32,249 bases of DNA. Source: JBBRXJ01 sp038248505. GTDB lineage: Bacteria; Bacteroidota; Bacteroidia; Bacteroidales; JBBRXJ01. This document shows positions 22,969 to 30,613 of the stretch, piece after piece. Each line of letters opens with the position of its first letter. The first letter of the stretch is position 1. A model generated the notes under the pieces. That model had not been told where the DNA came from and ran no database searches. It saw only the letters and a program-made list of their open reading frames with translations. The position numbers and the translations under genes were made by a program. The stretch lies in NCBI GenBank assembly GCA_038248505.1, contig JBBRXJ010000039.1:1-32249 (forward strand), given 5' to 3'.

Positions 22969-23016
22969 AGGAGGCTGGTCTTTAAGCCGCGGCGAAAAAC
23001 TCAGCCTCCTCATTTT
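22969..23016 (+). terminator. Terminator of trxA with a CCGCGG-containing loop
   Basis: The arms AGGAGGCTG (22969-22977) and CAGCCTCCT (23002-23010) form a 9-bp stem followed by CATTTTTT. The loop holds AAGCCGCGGCGAA, almost the same as the core palindrome of repeat copy 3 near 16305. It may serve nadA from the other strand as well. Confidence 0.75.
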
Positions 23017-23029
23017 TTATTCATTTATT

Positions 23030-23935
23030 TTACGAACCCATTTCTATCATGCGCTCAAGGCTGCGTCGTGCAGCATTCATTATTTCATCAGCTAAAATTA
23101 CTTCATTATTTTCATTAAGAAGAACATTGTAAACATCCTCGAGGGTAATTTTTTTCATATTCACACACACACTAGGAGCGCCTGCAGTATAAAATATTTT
23201 GTCGGGGAAAAGTTTTGCCAATCGAATAACCAAGCCATGCTCTGTGCCAATTAAAAATTTTTTGACAGGACTTTCTTTCACATAATTGATCATACCCGAG
23301 GTGCTTAAAGCAGCATCGGCTATATCAATCACCTCGCGCGGACACTCAGGATGTACAAGCAGCAAAGCATCGGGATGCGCTTCTTTTGCTTTCATTATGG
23401 CTGATGCATTAAAACGACTGTGTACATAACAAAAACCGTCGCCTGGAATAATTTCCTTTTTAGTGAAACGCTGAACATAATCAGCCAAATTTTTATCAGG
23501 AACAAAGATGATGGTATCTGATTTTAGTTTATTTACAATAGTTACAGCAGTAGAGGAGGTAACACACACATCGCTCACCGCTTTTACATCAGCATAGGTA
23601 TTAACATAAGCAACGACCTCAGCCCCCGGATATTTATTGCGTAAATCATTAACCTCTTTACCGCTTATCATCTCTGCCATTGGGCAACATGCATGCGGAT
23701 TCGGATTCAAAACTCGTTTTTTAGGGGATAATATTTTTGCTGTTTCAGCCATAAAACTGACACCGCAAAAAACAATTGTTTCCTCAACAGCCATTTTTGC
23801 TTTCACAGCCAGATCATACGAATCGCCAATAAAATCGGCTATCTCTTGTATTTCAAGTGGCTGATAATAATGTGCCATAATGATAGCCTTTTTTTCTTTT
23901 TTAAGGAGAAGAATTTCTTCTTTAATATTAGTCAT
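23030..23935 (-). CDS. nadA: Quinolinate synthase A
   Basis: The protein has 301 residues, matching the short NadA form. Motifs include AHYYQPLEIQEIADFIGDS near residues 21-39, FCGVSFMAETAKIL near 57-70, CVTSSTAV and HPECPREV. Three cysteines expected to bind the single [4Fe-4S] cluster are in HACCPMAEM (83/84), GFCYVHSRF (169) and SVCVNMKK (257). It condenses iminoaspartate and dihydroxyacetone phosphate to quinolinate for NAD synthesis. The gene overlaps the NifU-like gene by 8 bp and ends a desulfurase-scaffold-NadA operon, which suggests local supply of its cluster. nadB and nadC are not in the window. Confidence 0.96.
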   Translation of the reverse strand: MTNIKEEILLLKKEKKAIIMAHYYQPLEIQEIADFIGDSYDLAVKAKMAVEETIVFCGVSFMAETAKILSPKKRVLNPNPHACCPMAEMISGKEVNDLRNKYPGAEVVAYVNTYADVKAVSDVCVTSSTAVTIVNKLKSDTIIFVPDKNLADYVQRFTKKEIIPGDGFCYVHSRFNASAIMKAKEAHPDALLLVHPECPREVIDIADAALSTSGMINYVKESPVKKFLIGTEHGLVIRLAKLFPDKIFYTAGAPSVCVNMKKITLEDVYNVLLNENNEVILADEIMNAARRSLERMIEMGS

Positions 23936-24539
23936 GATGATCTTCGTTATTTAAAAGTAAAAATTCATCAAATAGAGTTCTCGCTTCTTTTTCGCAATTA
24001 CCGCATGAAGTAGATATTTTAGTATGCTTTTGCAAATCTTCAAAAGTTTTCACCCCTTCTTCAACTACCTTCTTACGAATATCGCCTTCAGTTACATTTA
24101 AGCAGTAACAAACGGTACGTTCATCGGATTTTTGACTCATGGTAAGCATTCCATTACGCGAATAGAAATCATCAATTGCATTACGCAAGGCTTTATCGCC
24201 AAGTACCGAGCAATGAATTTTATGTGTTGGCAAACCTTCCAATTGGTTCATTATATCTTGAGGTTTCACACGATAGGCTTCTTCAAGACTCATGCCAACA
24301 ACCATTACCGACAATGCAGAGGTCGATGCAATAGCACTTGCACAGCCATAGGTTTTCCATTTACATTCGGTAATTATTTGTTTTTCTTTATCTACTTTTA
24401 TTACTACGAGCATCATATCGCCACATTTGGCATTCCCTACATAGCCCTTACCATCTTCGCTATAGGTTTTATCGTCGTCTAAAATGTTTCGCGGATTTTG
24501 AAAATGATCGCGAACTTTGTCAGTGTATATCCAATCCAT
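23928..24539 (-). CDS. NifU-like Fe-S scaffold with BFD-like domain
   Basis: The protein has 203 residues. An IscU-type scaffold domain (about residues 1-130) carries the three cluster cysteines in GNAKCGDMM, TYGCASAIAST and HKIHCSVLGDKAL. A BFD-like [2Fe-2S] domain follows (about 140-195, VCYCLNVTEGDIRKK, then STSCGNCEKEAR). The C-terminal Nfu domain of full-length NifU is missing, so this is a two-domain form. It assembles clusters from sulfur delivered by the cysteine desulfurase encoded 116 bp upstream and passes them to targets such as NadA, encoded by the overlapping next gene. The gene symbol is left open because both IscU and NifU names could apply. Confidence 0.93.
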   Translation of the reverse strand: MDWIYTDKVRDHFQNPRNILDDDKTYSEDGKGYVGNAKCGDMMLVVIKVDKEKQIITECKWKTYGCASAIASTSALSVMVVGMSLEEAYRVKPQDIMNQLEGLPTHKIHCSVLGDKALRNAIDDFYSRNGMLTMSQKSDERTVCYCLNVTEGDIRKKVVEEGVKTFEDLQKHTKISTSCGNCEKEARTLFDEFLLLNNEDHHD

Positions 24540-24655
24540 ATAATGTGTGATTAGTGATTATTCTATTGTTGATTAGCGAGCTGTTAGTACCAGATAACAA
24601 CGCACTTTTATCTTTATCTTTCTTTATTTTGCATTCAACATTCAAGCTTTATCTT

Positions 24656-25849
24656 TCAAATTTTCCAAAGTGGTGACATCTTTCGTAAACGTTCAATAAT
24701 TGGAGGTAGTTTTTCAAGCACATAATCAATTTCCGATTCCGTATTTTCGCGTCCCAAACTAAAACGAATAGAACCATGTGCGTGTTCTGCCTCAACACCT
24801 AATGCCATAATAACATGCGAAGGATCGAGTGAACCGGTTGAACATGCAGAGCCCGTTGATACAGTTATGCCTTCAAAATCGGAATATAAAAGTATGGACT
24901 CACCCTCAATATATTCGAAAGTAACATTTAAGGTATTATCCAACACTTTTTCAGGATGACCATTGAAATAAATATGAGAAATACGTTCTTGTAAACCAAG
25001 TCTCAACTTATTTTTTAGAAATAAAAGTTTCTCATTATTGGCTTGCATTTCGCTTTGTACTAATTCGGCAGCACGTCCCATGGCCACAATGCCAATAGTG
25101 TTTTCAGTACCAGCACGTCGGTTGCGTTCATGATGGCCACCAATAATAAGAGGACAAATACGACTCCCTTTATTAATGTATAAAGCACCAATTCCTTTTG
25201 GTGCATAAATTTTATGACCTGAAATAGACATAAAGTCAACCCCAAGATCTTTTACATTAAGAGGAATTTTACCAAAAGCTTGTACCGCATCGGTATGCAA
25301 GTAAATACCTTTCTCACGTGTAATTTCTGATATTTCACGTATTGGCTGTATAGTACCAATTTCATTATTTGCGAGCATAATGGTTACTAGGCCCGTATTG
25401 GGACGAATGGCTTTTCGCACCGTATCAACACTCACCAAGCCCGTTTTATCAACAGGTAAATAAGTAACATCAAAACCACGACGCTCATACGATTTACATG
25501 TTTGTAAAATACTTGGGTGTTCAATAGCCGAAGTAATAATGTGATTTTTGCAGCAATCCTTTGAACCACATTTATCTAACGAACAGCTAAGCTTTTCGCA
25601 ATAAATACTATTTATAACGGTGTTATTGGCTTCTGACCCAGAACCCGTAAACATTACCTCATCAGGAGCGGCATGAATGGCACGTGCCACATTTTGTCTG
25701 GCAATTTCAATTGCTCGGTAAGCTGCCTGCCCAACATGATGCATACTTGAGGCATTACCATATAATTCCATACTGCTAATTACAGCTTTTTTAACTTCCG
25801 GATGAATGGGAGTTGTAGCATTATTATCTAGATATACTGTGCGATTCAT
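24656..25849 (-). CDS. Cysteine desulfurase, NifS/IscS family, with a Cys-rich insertion
   Basis: The protein has 397 residues. The PLP-binding lysine is Lys213 (SISGHKIYAPKG), the catalytic cysteine is Cys336 in TGSACSTGSLDPSH, and the substrate-binding region GSGSEANNTVIN is at residues 69-80. It releases sulfur from cysteine as an enzyme-bound persulfide for Fe-S assembly on the NifU-like scaffold encoded next. An unusual segment at residues 84-100 has five cysteines in a C-x4-C-x4-C-x4-CC pattern, where ordinary NifS proteins have only a short loop before HIITSAIEHPS. This may bind a metal or act in persulfide relay. A promoter-like box with a dyad lies upstream. Confidence 0.94.
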   Translation of the reverse strand: MNRTVYLDNNATTPIHPEVKKAVISSMELYGNASSMHHVGQAAYRAIEIARQNVARAIHAAPDEVMFTGSGSEANNTVINSIYCEKLSCSLDKCGSKDCCKNHIITSAIEHPSILQTCKSYERRGFDVTYLPVDKTGLVSVDTVRKAIRPNTGLVTIMLANNEIGTIQPIREISEITREKGIYLHTDAVQAFGKIPLNVKDLGVDFMSISGHKIYAPKGIGALYINKGSRICPLIIGGHHERNRRAGTENTIGIVAMGRAAELVQSEMQANNEKLLFLKNKLRLGLQERISHIYFNGHPEKVLDNTLNVTFEYIEGESILLYSDFEGITVSTGSACSTGSLDPSHVIMALGVEAEHAHGSIRFSLGRENTESEIDYVLEKLPPIIERLRKMSPLWKI

Positions 25850-26095
25850 TGAATTATTAATTGAGTCTTAAAAATATAAATACAATAACTAATTGATATA
25901 TATTTACCTTTGCTCTGCAAAAATACAAAGGTTTTTTAGGATGCACAAGGGTTATTTAGATTAATTCTAAAGATACAATGAAAATATAGGTATAATAATG
26001 ATTTTGAGATAATTAAAAATTCCATTATGATATTTATCACGCTTTAAACTAAAGTAGATGCCTATTTTTCCATCTGTATTTCTGTAACAGAAAGT
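25850..26095. other. Intergenic region upstream of the desulfurase operon
   Basis: This 246-bp gap between nadD (stop) and the desulfurase (start), both on the minus strand, holds the promoter and dyad listed at 25906-25948. Beyond these, it is AT-rich and no further gene or clear terminator was found. Confidence 0.4.
25906..25948 (-). promoter_or_regulatory. Promoter of the desulfurase operon with overlapping dyad
   Basis: The minus strand has CTTG at 25945-25948, a 19-bp spacer and TATTTTTG at 25918-25925, fitting the Bacteroidota pattern. A dyad ACCTTTG (25906-25912) and CAAAGGT (25926-25932) brackets the -7 box, a natural place for a repressor such as an Fe-S sensor. The regulator is not known. 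Confidence 0.5.
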
Positions 26096-26704
26096 TTACA
26101 CGTGGGTTTCATAATAGTGCATTTCTTTTATATACTCAAAAACACCATTGGGGAGAAAATGACGAACATCTTTTTTAGAGCGAACTGCTTCACGAATAAA
26201 GCTAGACGAGACTTCCATCACAGGAGCTTCAATCTTAATAATATTAATATGTTTTGAATACTCAGCATCTGAAATTCCAGGGCGAGGATAAACGTAACGC
26301 GCATAATTTTGAATGATACTCTCCGGATTTTTCCATTTATGAAAAGAAGGTAATTGATCGGCGCCCATAATGATAGCAAAATCGAGATTGGGGTACGCCT
26401 CGCTTAAATATGTTAAGGTATCAATAGTAAAAGAGGGCTTAGGCAATTTAAATTCAACATTAGAAGCTTTAAAACGCGCATCATCTTCAACAGCCATTTG
26501 TACCATATAATAGCGATGTGCTTCGGCAAGTAAACCTGTTTTTTCTTTTAAAGGATTGTGTGGGCTAATGACAAACCAAACTTCGTTAAGATCGCTGAAT
26601 TCAGCCATGTAGTTAGCTATTGCTAGATGACCAATGTGAATCGGATTAAAGGAGCCAAAAAATAAGCCTACCTTTTTTCGACGTCGATTACTATTCTCTG
26701 TCAT
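26096..26704 (-). CDS. nadD: Nicotinate-nucleotide adenylyltransferase
   Basis: The protein has 202 residues. The nucleotidyltransferase motif GLFFGSFNPIHIGHLAIA (residues 13-30) contains the H-x-G-H signature, and SSSFIREAVR near the C-terminus is the second nucleotide-binding motif. LDFAIIMGADQLPSFHKWKN is also typical of NadD. It adenylates nicotinate mononucleotide to deamido-NAD. It overlaps gmk by 14 bp and closes the yicC-gmk-nadD operon. It complements nadA, encoded 2 kb away in another unit. Confidence 0.95.
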   Translation of the reverse strand: MTENSNRRRKKVGLFFGSFNPIHIGHLAIANYMAEFSDLNEVWFVISPHNPLKEKTGLLAEAHRYYMVQMAVEDDARFKASNVEFKLPKPSFTIDTLTYLSEAYPNLDFAIIMGADQLPSFHKWKNPESIIQNYARYVYPRPGISDAEYSKHINIIKIEAPVMEVSSSFIREAVRSKKDVRHFLPNGVFEYIKEMHYYETHV

Positions 26705-27266
26705 TTTTTATAAAATTAGTAACGATATTTTTTGTCTCAGCAATCGCTTTTTCAAGCTGATTGTTAATTACCGTTACATCAAAACGAGGCTGATAGCTGA
26801 GCTCTTCCTCTGCGCGAGCAATGCGAAAACGAATAGTTGCCTCATCATCGGTAGCTCTTGCGCGTAAACGATTTTCTAGTTCTGCAATGGATGGCGGCAT
26901 GATAAATATGAGTAATGCTTTATCGCCGTATTGACTTTTAATATTTATCCCCCCTTTTACATCAACATCAAAAATCACATGATGCTCATTACACCAAATT
27001 CTGCCAACTTCGGTTTTAAGGGTTCCGTAAAATAAGCCCTTATACACTTCTTCATATTCAATAAACGCATTTGTTTCTATCTTCGATTTAAAATTGTCGG
27101 TGGCGAGAAAATAATAATCTTTACCATCAATTTCAGCAGGACGTTTTGAGCGTGTTGTTGCCGAAATAGAAAACTCGAGCTGTGGCAATGACTTAAGCAA
27201 TTCTTTTACTATAGTTGTTTTGCCAGCTCCTGAAGGTGCCGAAAGTATGATGAGTTTTCCGTTCAT
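26691..27266 (-). CDS. gmk: Guanylate kinase
   Basis: The protein has 191 residues, within the usual length. The P-loop is LSAPSGAGKTTIVKEL (residues 8-23). The GMP-binding region has SISATTRSKRPAEIDGKDYYF and EYEEVYKGLFYGTL, and the lid arginines lie in ENRLRARATDDEATIRFR. It phosphorylates GMP to GDP in nucleotide metabolism. It starts 1 bp after the yicC stop and overlaps nadD, so the three are translated from one transcript. Confidence 0.97.
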   Translation of the reverse strand: MNGKLIILSAPSGAGKTTIVKELLKSLPQLEFSISATTRSKRPAEIDGKDYYFLATDNFKSKIETNAFIEYEEVYKGLFYGTLKTEVGRIWCNEHHVIFDVDVKGGINIKSQYGDKALLIFIMPPSIAELENRLRARATDDEATIRFRIARAEEELSYQPRFDVTVINNQLEKAIAETKNIVTNFIKNDRE

Positions 27267-27267
27267 A

Positions 27268-28143
27268 TTACAAAACGTTCAGTAATTGTTCTTTAATTTT
27301 TTCGAGTTCATCTTTCATTTGAACAACCAAACTTTGAATATCAAAATCGTTTGCCTTTGAACCCAGTGTGTTTATTTCGCGTTGCATTTCTTGAGCAATA
27401 AAACCGAGCTTCTTACCAGGTGCTGGCTCATTGCTTAGCGTATCTATAAAATACTTGCAGTGATTGCGTAATCGAACTTTTTCTTCCGTTACATCTAATT
27501 TCTCGATGTAAAAAATCATTTCTTGTTCAATTCTATCTTTATCTACTTTTTCGCTTCCAAAAAACTCAACCAAACCTTTTTTAATTCGTTCACGAATGGT
27601 CTCAACGCGTACTTTTTCAAATTGTTTTACATCATCAAGTCGTGAAACAATAATATCAACTCGTTTGCTAACATCTTCCTCTAGCTTTTTGCCTTCCTGA
27701 TTTCTAAAACAATCTAATTCTTTTATTGCATTTAAAAAAGCTTCGTGAATCACATTCCACACATCATCACTTAATGCTTCGTCGTTTTTACTAAAAGTGT
27801 CGGGCATTCGCATTACTAGCTGAAAAAGAATTGCCGGATCAATAACTTTATATTCACAGGCTATTGCTTCTATTTGCTTAAAATAATTGCGTATAACCAT
27901 AGGATTTAACTTGGCTTGCTGTTCCAATTCGGATGACTCAATAGATATGTATACATCGACCTTACCTCGTTCAATGCTTTTCTGGGCTTCATTACGCAAT
28001 TCATTTTCTTTCTCACGAAATATGGTGGGAATTTTAAGCGATAGATCGAGCTGCTTACTATTAAGGGAACGTATCTCAACGGTGTAACGCAACTTATTTA
28101 CTTCACATACGGCCTTGCCGTAACCAGTCATAGATTTTAGCAT
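27268..28143 (-). CDS. YicC/YloC-family endoribonuclease
   Basis: The protein has 291 residues, the family length. The N-terminal signature MLKSMTGYGKA is followed by VEIRSLNSKQLDLSLKIP, and the C-terminal domain has KKLGFIAQEMQREINTLGSKAND, the conserved block with putative metal ligands. Family members are endoribonucleases linked to RNA decay and stationary-phase survival. The order yicC-gmk is conserved in many bacteria, which supports the assignment. A TATTTTTG box (28157-28164) lies 13 bp upstream of the ATG. Confidence 0.93.
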   Translation of the reverse strand: MLKSMTGYGKAVCEVNKLRYTVEIRSLNSKQLDLSLKIPTIFREKENELRNEAQKSIERGKVDVYISIESSELEQQAKLNPMVIRNYFKQIEAIACEYKVIDPAILFQLVMRMPDTFSKNDEALSDDVWNVIHEAFLNAIKELDCFRNQEGKKLEEDVSKRVDIIVSRLDDVKQFEKVRVETIRERIKKGLVEFFGSEKVDKDRIEQEMIFYIEKLDVTEEKVRLRNHCKYFIDTLSNEPAPGKKLGFIAQEMQREINTLGSKANDFDIQSLVVQMKDELEKIKEQLLNVL

Positions 28144-28156
28144 GAAAAATTTTTAT

Positions 28157-28164
28157 CAAAAATA
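28157..28164 (-). promoter_or_regulatory. Candidate -7 box of the yicC-gmk-nadD operon
   Basis: The minus strand reads TATTTTTG, matching TAnnTTTG. ATTG at 28185-28188 stands 20 bp upstream in place of TTTG. The leader would be very short. Confidence 0.4.
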
Positions 28165-28206
28165 GTTAATAAAGACGAATATGGCAATATTTTGGCAGAT
28201 TGATTC

Positions 28207-28237
28207 TTAATAAAATTCCACTTGGGTATTTTATTAA
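28207..28237 (-). terminator. Hairpin downstream of the MATE gene
   Basis: The arms TTAATAAAAT (28207-28216) and ATTTTATTAA (28228-28237) form a 10-bp AT-only stem with an 11-nt loop. It lies between the MATE stop and the yicC promoter. The weak stem and lack of a T-run make it only a tentative terminator. Confidence 0.35.
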
Positions 28238-28313
28238 AATCATTTTACTTAGAGCTATACTTGTTTTTATAGCTGTAGTTGGCTACGCGTAGTGTTCTTC
28301 AAAATAATAAAGA

Positions 28314-29690
28314 CTAAGATATCTCAATCTCGGTAGGTGCAGCAATATCAGGCGATGGCTTATGATTTTGAGATTTCTTCTTCCACCTACCCGATAGATA
28401 ATACGACGTAGATAAAATGGATGCCAAAACCCATGATGCAGGGAAAGACCACCAAACAGCCAATTCATGGTAATAAGGTGCGAAAAAATAAGCTACGGGT
28501 ATTCGAATAAAGTAGAGTACTAGAAGCGAAATAAGCATTGGCGTAAAGGTATCCCCCGATCCTGAGATAAGTCCATTTACAATACACATTATCGCAAAAA
28601 AGACATTAAAGAGCCCGCAAATTATCAGGTAATTCGTACCAGCTGCTACAACATTTTCATCGCGAATAAATAATTGAATAAGAAATTCAGGAAAAATGAT
28701 TGTGAGTAATGAGAGAACCAGAGTGACTGAAACACCCATTACCATTGTAGCCATGAGGCCCTTCTTAACACGATCGGTTTTGCCAGCACCCATATTTTGT
28801 GCCGTAAAAGTTGCCACCGACATACCAAATACCATGGCTACCATACCGGTAAAGCTACCTATTCGCGATCCAACCGTATAGGCTGCTATTACGTTTGTAC
28901 CAAACGTATTTACTAGTGATACTAAGAACAAAATACTTAAGGCTACCGCTACTTGTTGTATTCCGCTTGGTAATCCAATCTTCAAACTTTTACGAAGTAT
29001 TTCACGATCAAATTCAATACGGTTAAGACGTAAGCTAAAAATTGCATGATGACGATTCAGATAGGTTAACGAAATTGCTAAGCCAACCCCCTGTGATATA
29101 ACAGTGGCAGCAGCTACACCGCCAACGCCCCAATGAAATCCTAATACAAAAATAAAATTCAGAATAATATTTATAGATACCGAAATTATTACAAACCACA
29201 TAGGGGTGCGGCTATCCCCTAATCCTCGTAAAACAGCATTTGTTGCATTAAAACCAAACAAGAGCAACATCCCTCCCATATTTATATTAAAGAACAGTAC
29301 TGCTGAGGGTATAATATTCTCAGGCAAACTCATCATCCTGAAAATTTGTGTACTGAATGTAATTGAGATAACGGAAAGAATGATTGAAATAATTGCAACG
29401 GCAATATATAAAGTATCTGTAGCTTTCTTAACCGATTTTAAATTGCCCGCGCCATAATATTGTGAAATAAGTATAGTGGTACCGCTTACAACCCCAATCA
29501 TAAACGAAATTAGAGCGAACATTACAGGAAAGGATGCACCCACAGCTGCCAAAGCTTCTTTACCAACAACATGTCCTACAATTACACTATCAACCACATG
29601 ATACATTTGCTGTAATACCTGACTAACCAATAATGGCCAAGTAAAGTTTAAAATGCCTTTATAAATATCTCCACTAGTAAGATCTCTCAT
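28314..29690 (-). CDS. MATE-family efflux transporter
   Basis: The protein has 458 residues from the ATG at 29690 (MRDLTSGDIYKGILNFTWPLLVSQVLQQMYHVVD); a TTG two codons earlier is not needed. About twelve membrane helices fall into two repeated halves. The first half has PLLVSQVLQQMYHVVDSVIVGHVVG and the second LPSGIQQVAVALSILFLVSLVN, both typical of MATE exporters that use Na+ or H+ to expel organic cations, drugs or metabolites. The branch is the DinF/NorM-like 'MatE' group common in Bacteroidota. The substrate is unknown. It is divergent from rpiA, with a dyad between the two starts. Confidence 0.93.
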   Translation of the reverse strand: MRDLTSGDIYKGILNFTWPLLVSQVLQQMYHVVDSVIVGHVVGKEALAAVGASFPVMFALISFMIGVVSGTTILISQYYGAGNLKSVKKATDTLYIAVAIISIILSVISITFSTQIFRMMSLPENIIPSAVLFFNINMGGMLLLFGFNATNAVLRGLGDSRTPMWFVIISVSINIILNFIFVLGFHWGVGGVAAATVISQGVGLAISLTYLNRHHAIFSLRLNRIEFDREILRKSLKIGLPSGIQQVAVALSILFLVSLVNTFGTNVIAAYTVGSRIGSFTGMVAMVFGMSVATFTAQNMGAGKTDRVKKGLMATMVMGVSVTLVLSLLTIIFPEFLIQLFIRDENVVAAGTNYLIICGLFNVFFAIMCIVNGLISGSGDTFTPMLISLLVLYFIRIPVAYFFAPYYHELAVWWSFPASWVLASILSTSYYLSGRWKKKSQNHKPSPDIAAPTEIEIS

Positions 29691-29778
29691 TATCAAACCA
29701 CTTCTAATTTTTTCAGTCTATCGCTTTTTAAATAAAACGGGGTAAAGATAAGTGATAAGTCTATTTTTTCTGCAAACC

Positions 29779-29801
29779 ATGATTTTAAATCCTAAAATCA
29801 T
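29779..29801. promoter_or_regulatory. Inverted repeat in the MATE/rpiA divergent region
   Basis: ATGATTTTA (29779-29787) and TAAAATCAT (29793-29801) are perfect 9-bp arms around AATCC. It lies 89 bp from the MATE start and 46 bp from the rpiA start, a plausible operator for one or both genes. Confidence 0.45.
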
Positions 29802-29846
29802 TTACTTTACAAAACATTTTTGTATCTTTATAAGCAGTTCAATAAT

Positions 29847-30515
29847 ATGACAGAGAAGCAAATAGCAGGGGAAAAGGCGGTAGATTTCGTACAAGATGGA
29901 ATGATCGTTGGTTTGGGTACGGGCTCTACAGTTACTTTTACAATACAGAAAATTGGAGAATTAGTGCAGAAGGGCATGAAAATTAGAGGGGTATCAACAT
30001 CCTCTGTAACTTCAGCACAGGCAAAATCATTAGGAATACCTCTTTTACCTCTTGATGAAGTTGAATACATTGACTTAACTATTGATGGTGCTGATGAAGT
30101 TGACGCAAATTTTAACGGAATAAAAGGAGGCGGTGGCGCCATGCTCTTTGAGAAAATTGTTGCAAGGGCCTCAAAAAAAAATATATGGGTGGTTAATTCA
30201 CGAAAGATGGTCAGTACCTTGGGTAAATTTCCAGTGCCTGTTGAAGTTATTCCATTTGGATATCGCCATGTGATTAGACGAATGGAGAAGTTAGGACTAA
30301 ATCCGGTAATTAGAAATAATGGTGACGCCTTTTATAGAACAGACAGTAATAATTATGTTATTGATTTACACATGAACGCTATTAAAAATGTAGTGGAATT
30401 GGATTTAATGCTAAAATCAATTGCAGGTGTAGTTGAACACGGGTTGTTTATTGGGATAGCTGATACGGTGGTAGTTGCTGGAGCCAGCGGGCTTGAGGTG
30501 ATTGGGAGGAAATGA
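29847..30515 (+). CDS. rpiA: Ribose-5-phosphate isomerase A
   Basis: The protein has 222 residues from the ATG at 29847 (MTEKQIAGEKAVDFV); the longer TTG-initiated frame is rejected because the family starts here. Active-site motifs are VGLGTGSTVTFTIQKI (residues 21-36), DLTIDGADEVDANF (near 77-90) and GIKGGGGAMLFEKIV (near 91-105). It interconverts ribose 5-phosphate and ribulose 5-phosphate in the pentose phosphate pathway. Many Bacteroidota use the unrelated RpiB, so presence of RpiA is worth noting. It is followed 98 bp later by aldose 1-epimerase in the same direction. Confidence 0.95.
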   Translation: MTEKQIAGEKAVDFVQDGMIVGLGTGSTVTFTIQKIGELVQKGMKIRGVSTSSVTSAQAKSLGIPLLPLDEVEYIDLTIDGADEVDANFNGIKGGGGAMLFEKIVARASKKNIWVVNSRKMVSTLGKFPVPVEVIPFGYRHVIRRMEKLGLNPVIRNNGDAFYRTDSNNYVIDLHMNAIKNVVELDLMLKSIAGVVEHGLFIGIADTVVVAGASGLEVIGRK

Positions 30516-30613
30516 TGTATTTTAAATGTTGGTTTCGGCGGCGAATCTCTTTTTACTAAACACGCATAATATAAAAATATTTCCAGGTAATAATCATTAA
30601 AACACAGGAAGGT

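Noticed and set aside
28199..28245. Fifth degenerate copy of the MITE-like repeat (TTGATTCTTAATAAAATTCC)
   Set aside because: Only the first dozen bases resemble the element end; the later blocks (CCAAAGTAGG, GCTGAGG) are missing, so chance in AT-rich DNA cannot be excluded.
30528..30545. CGGCGGCGAA near the rpiA stop as another copy of the GC-rich core
   Set aside because: TTCGGCGGCGAA is not palindromic like TTCGCCGCGGCGAA and has none of the surrounding repeat sequence.
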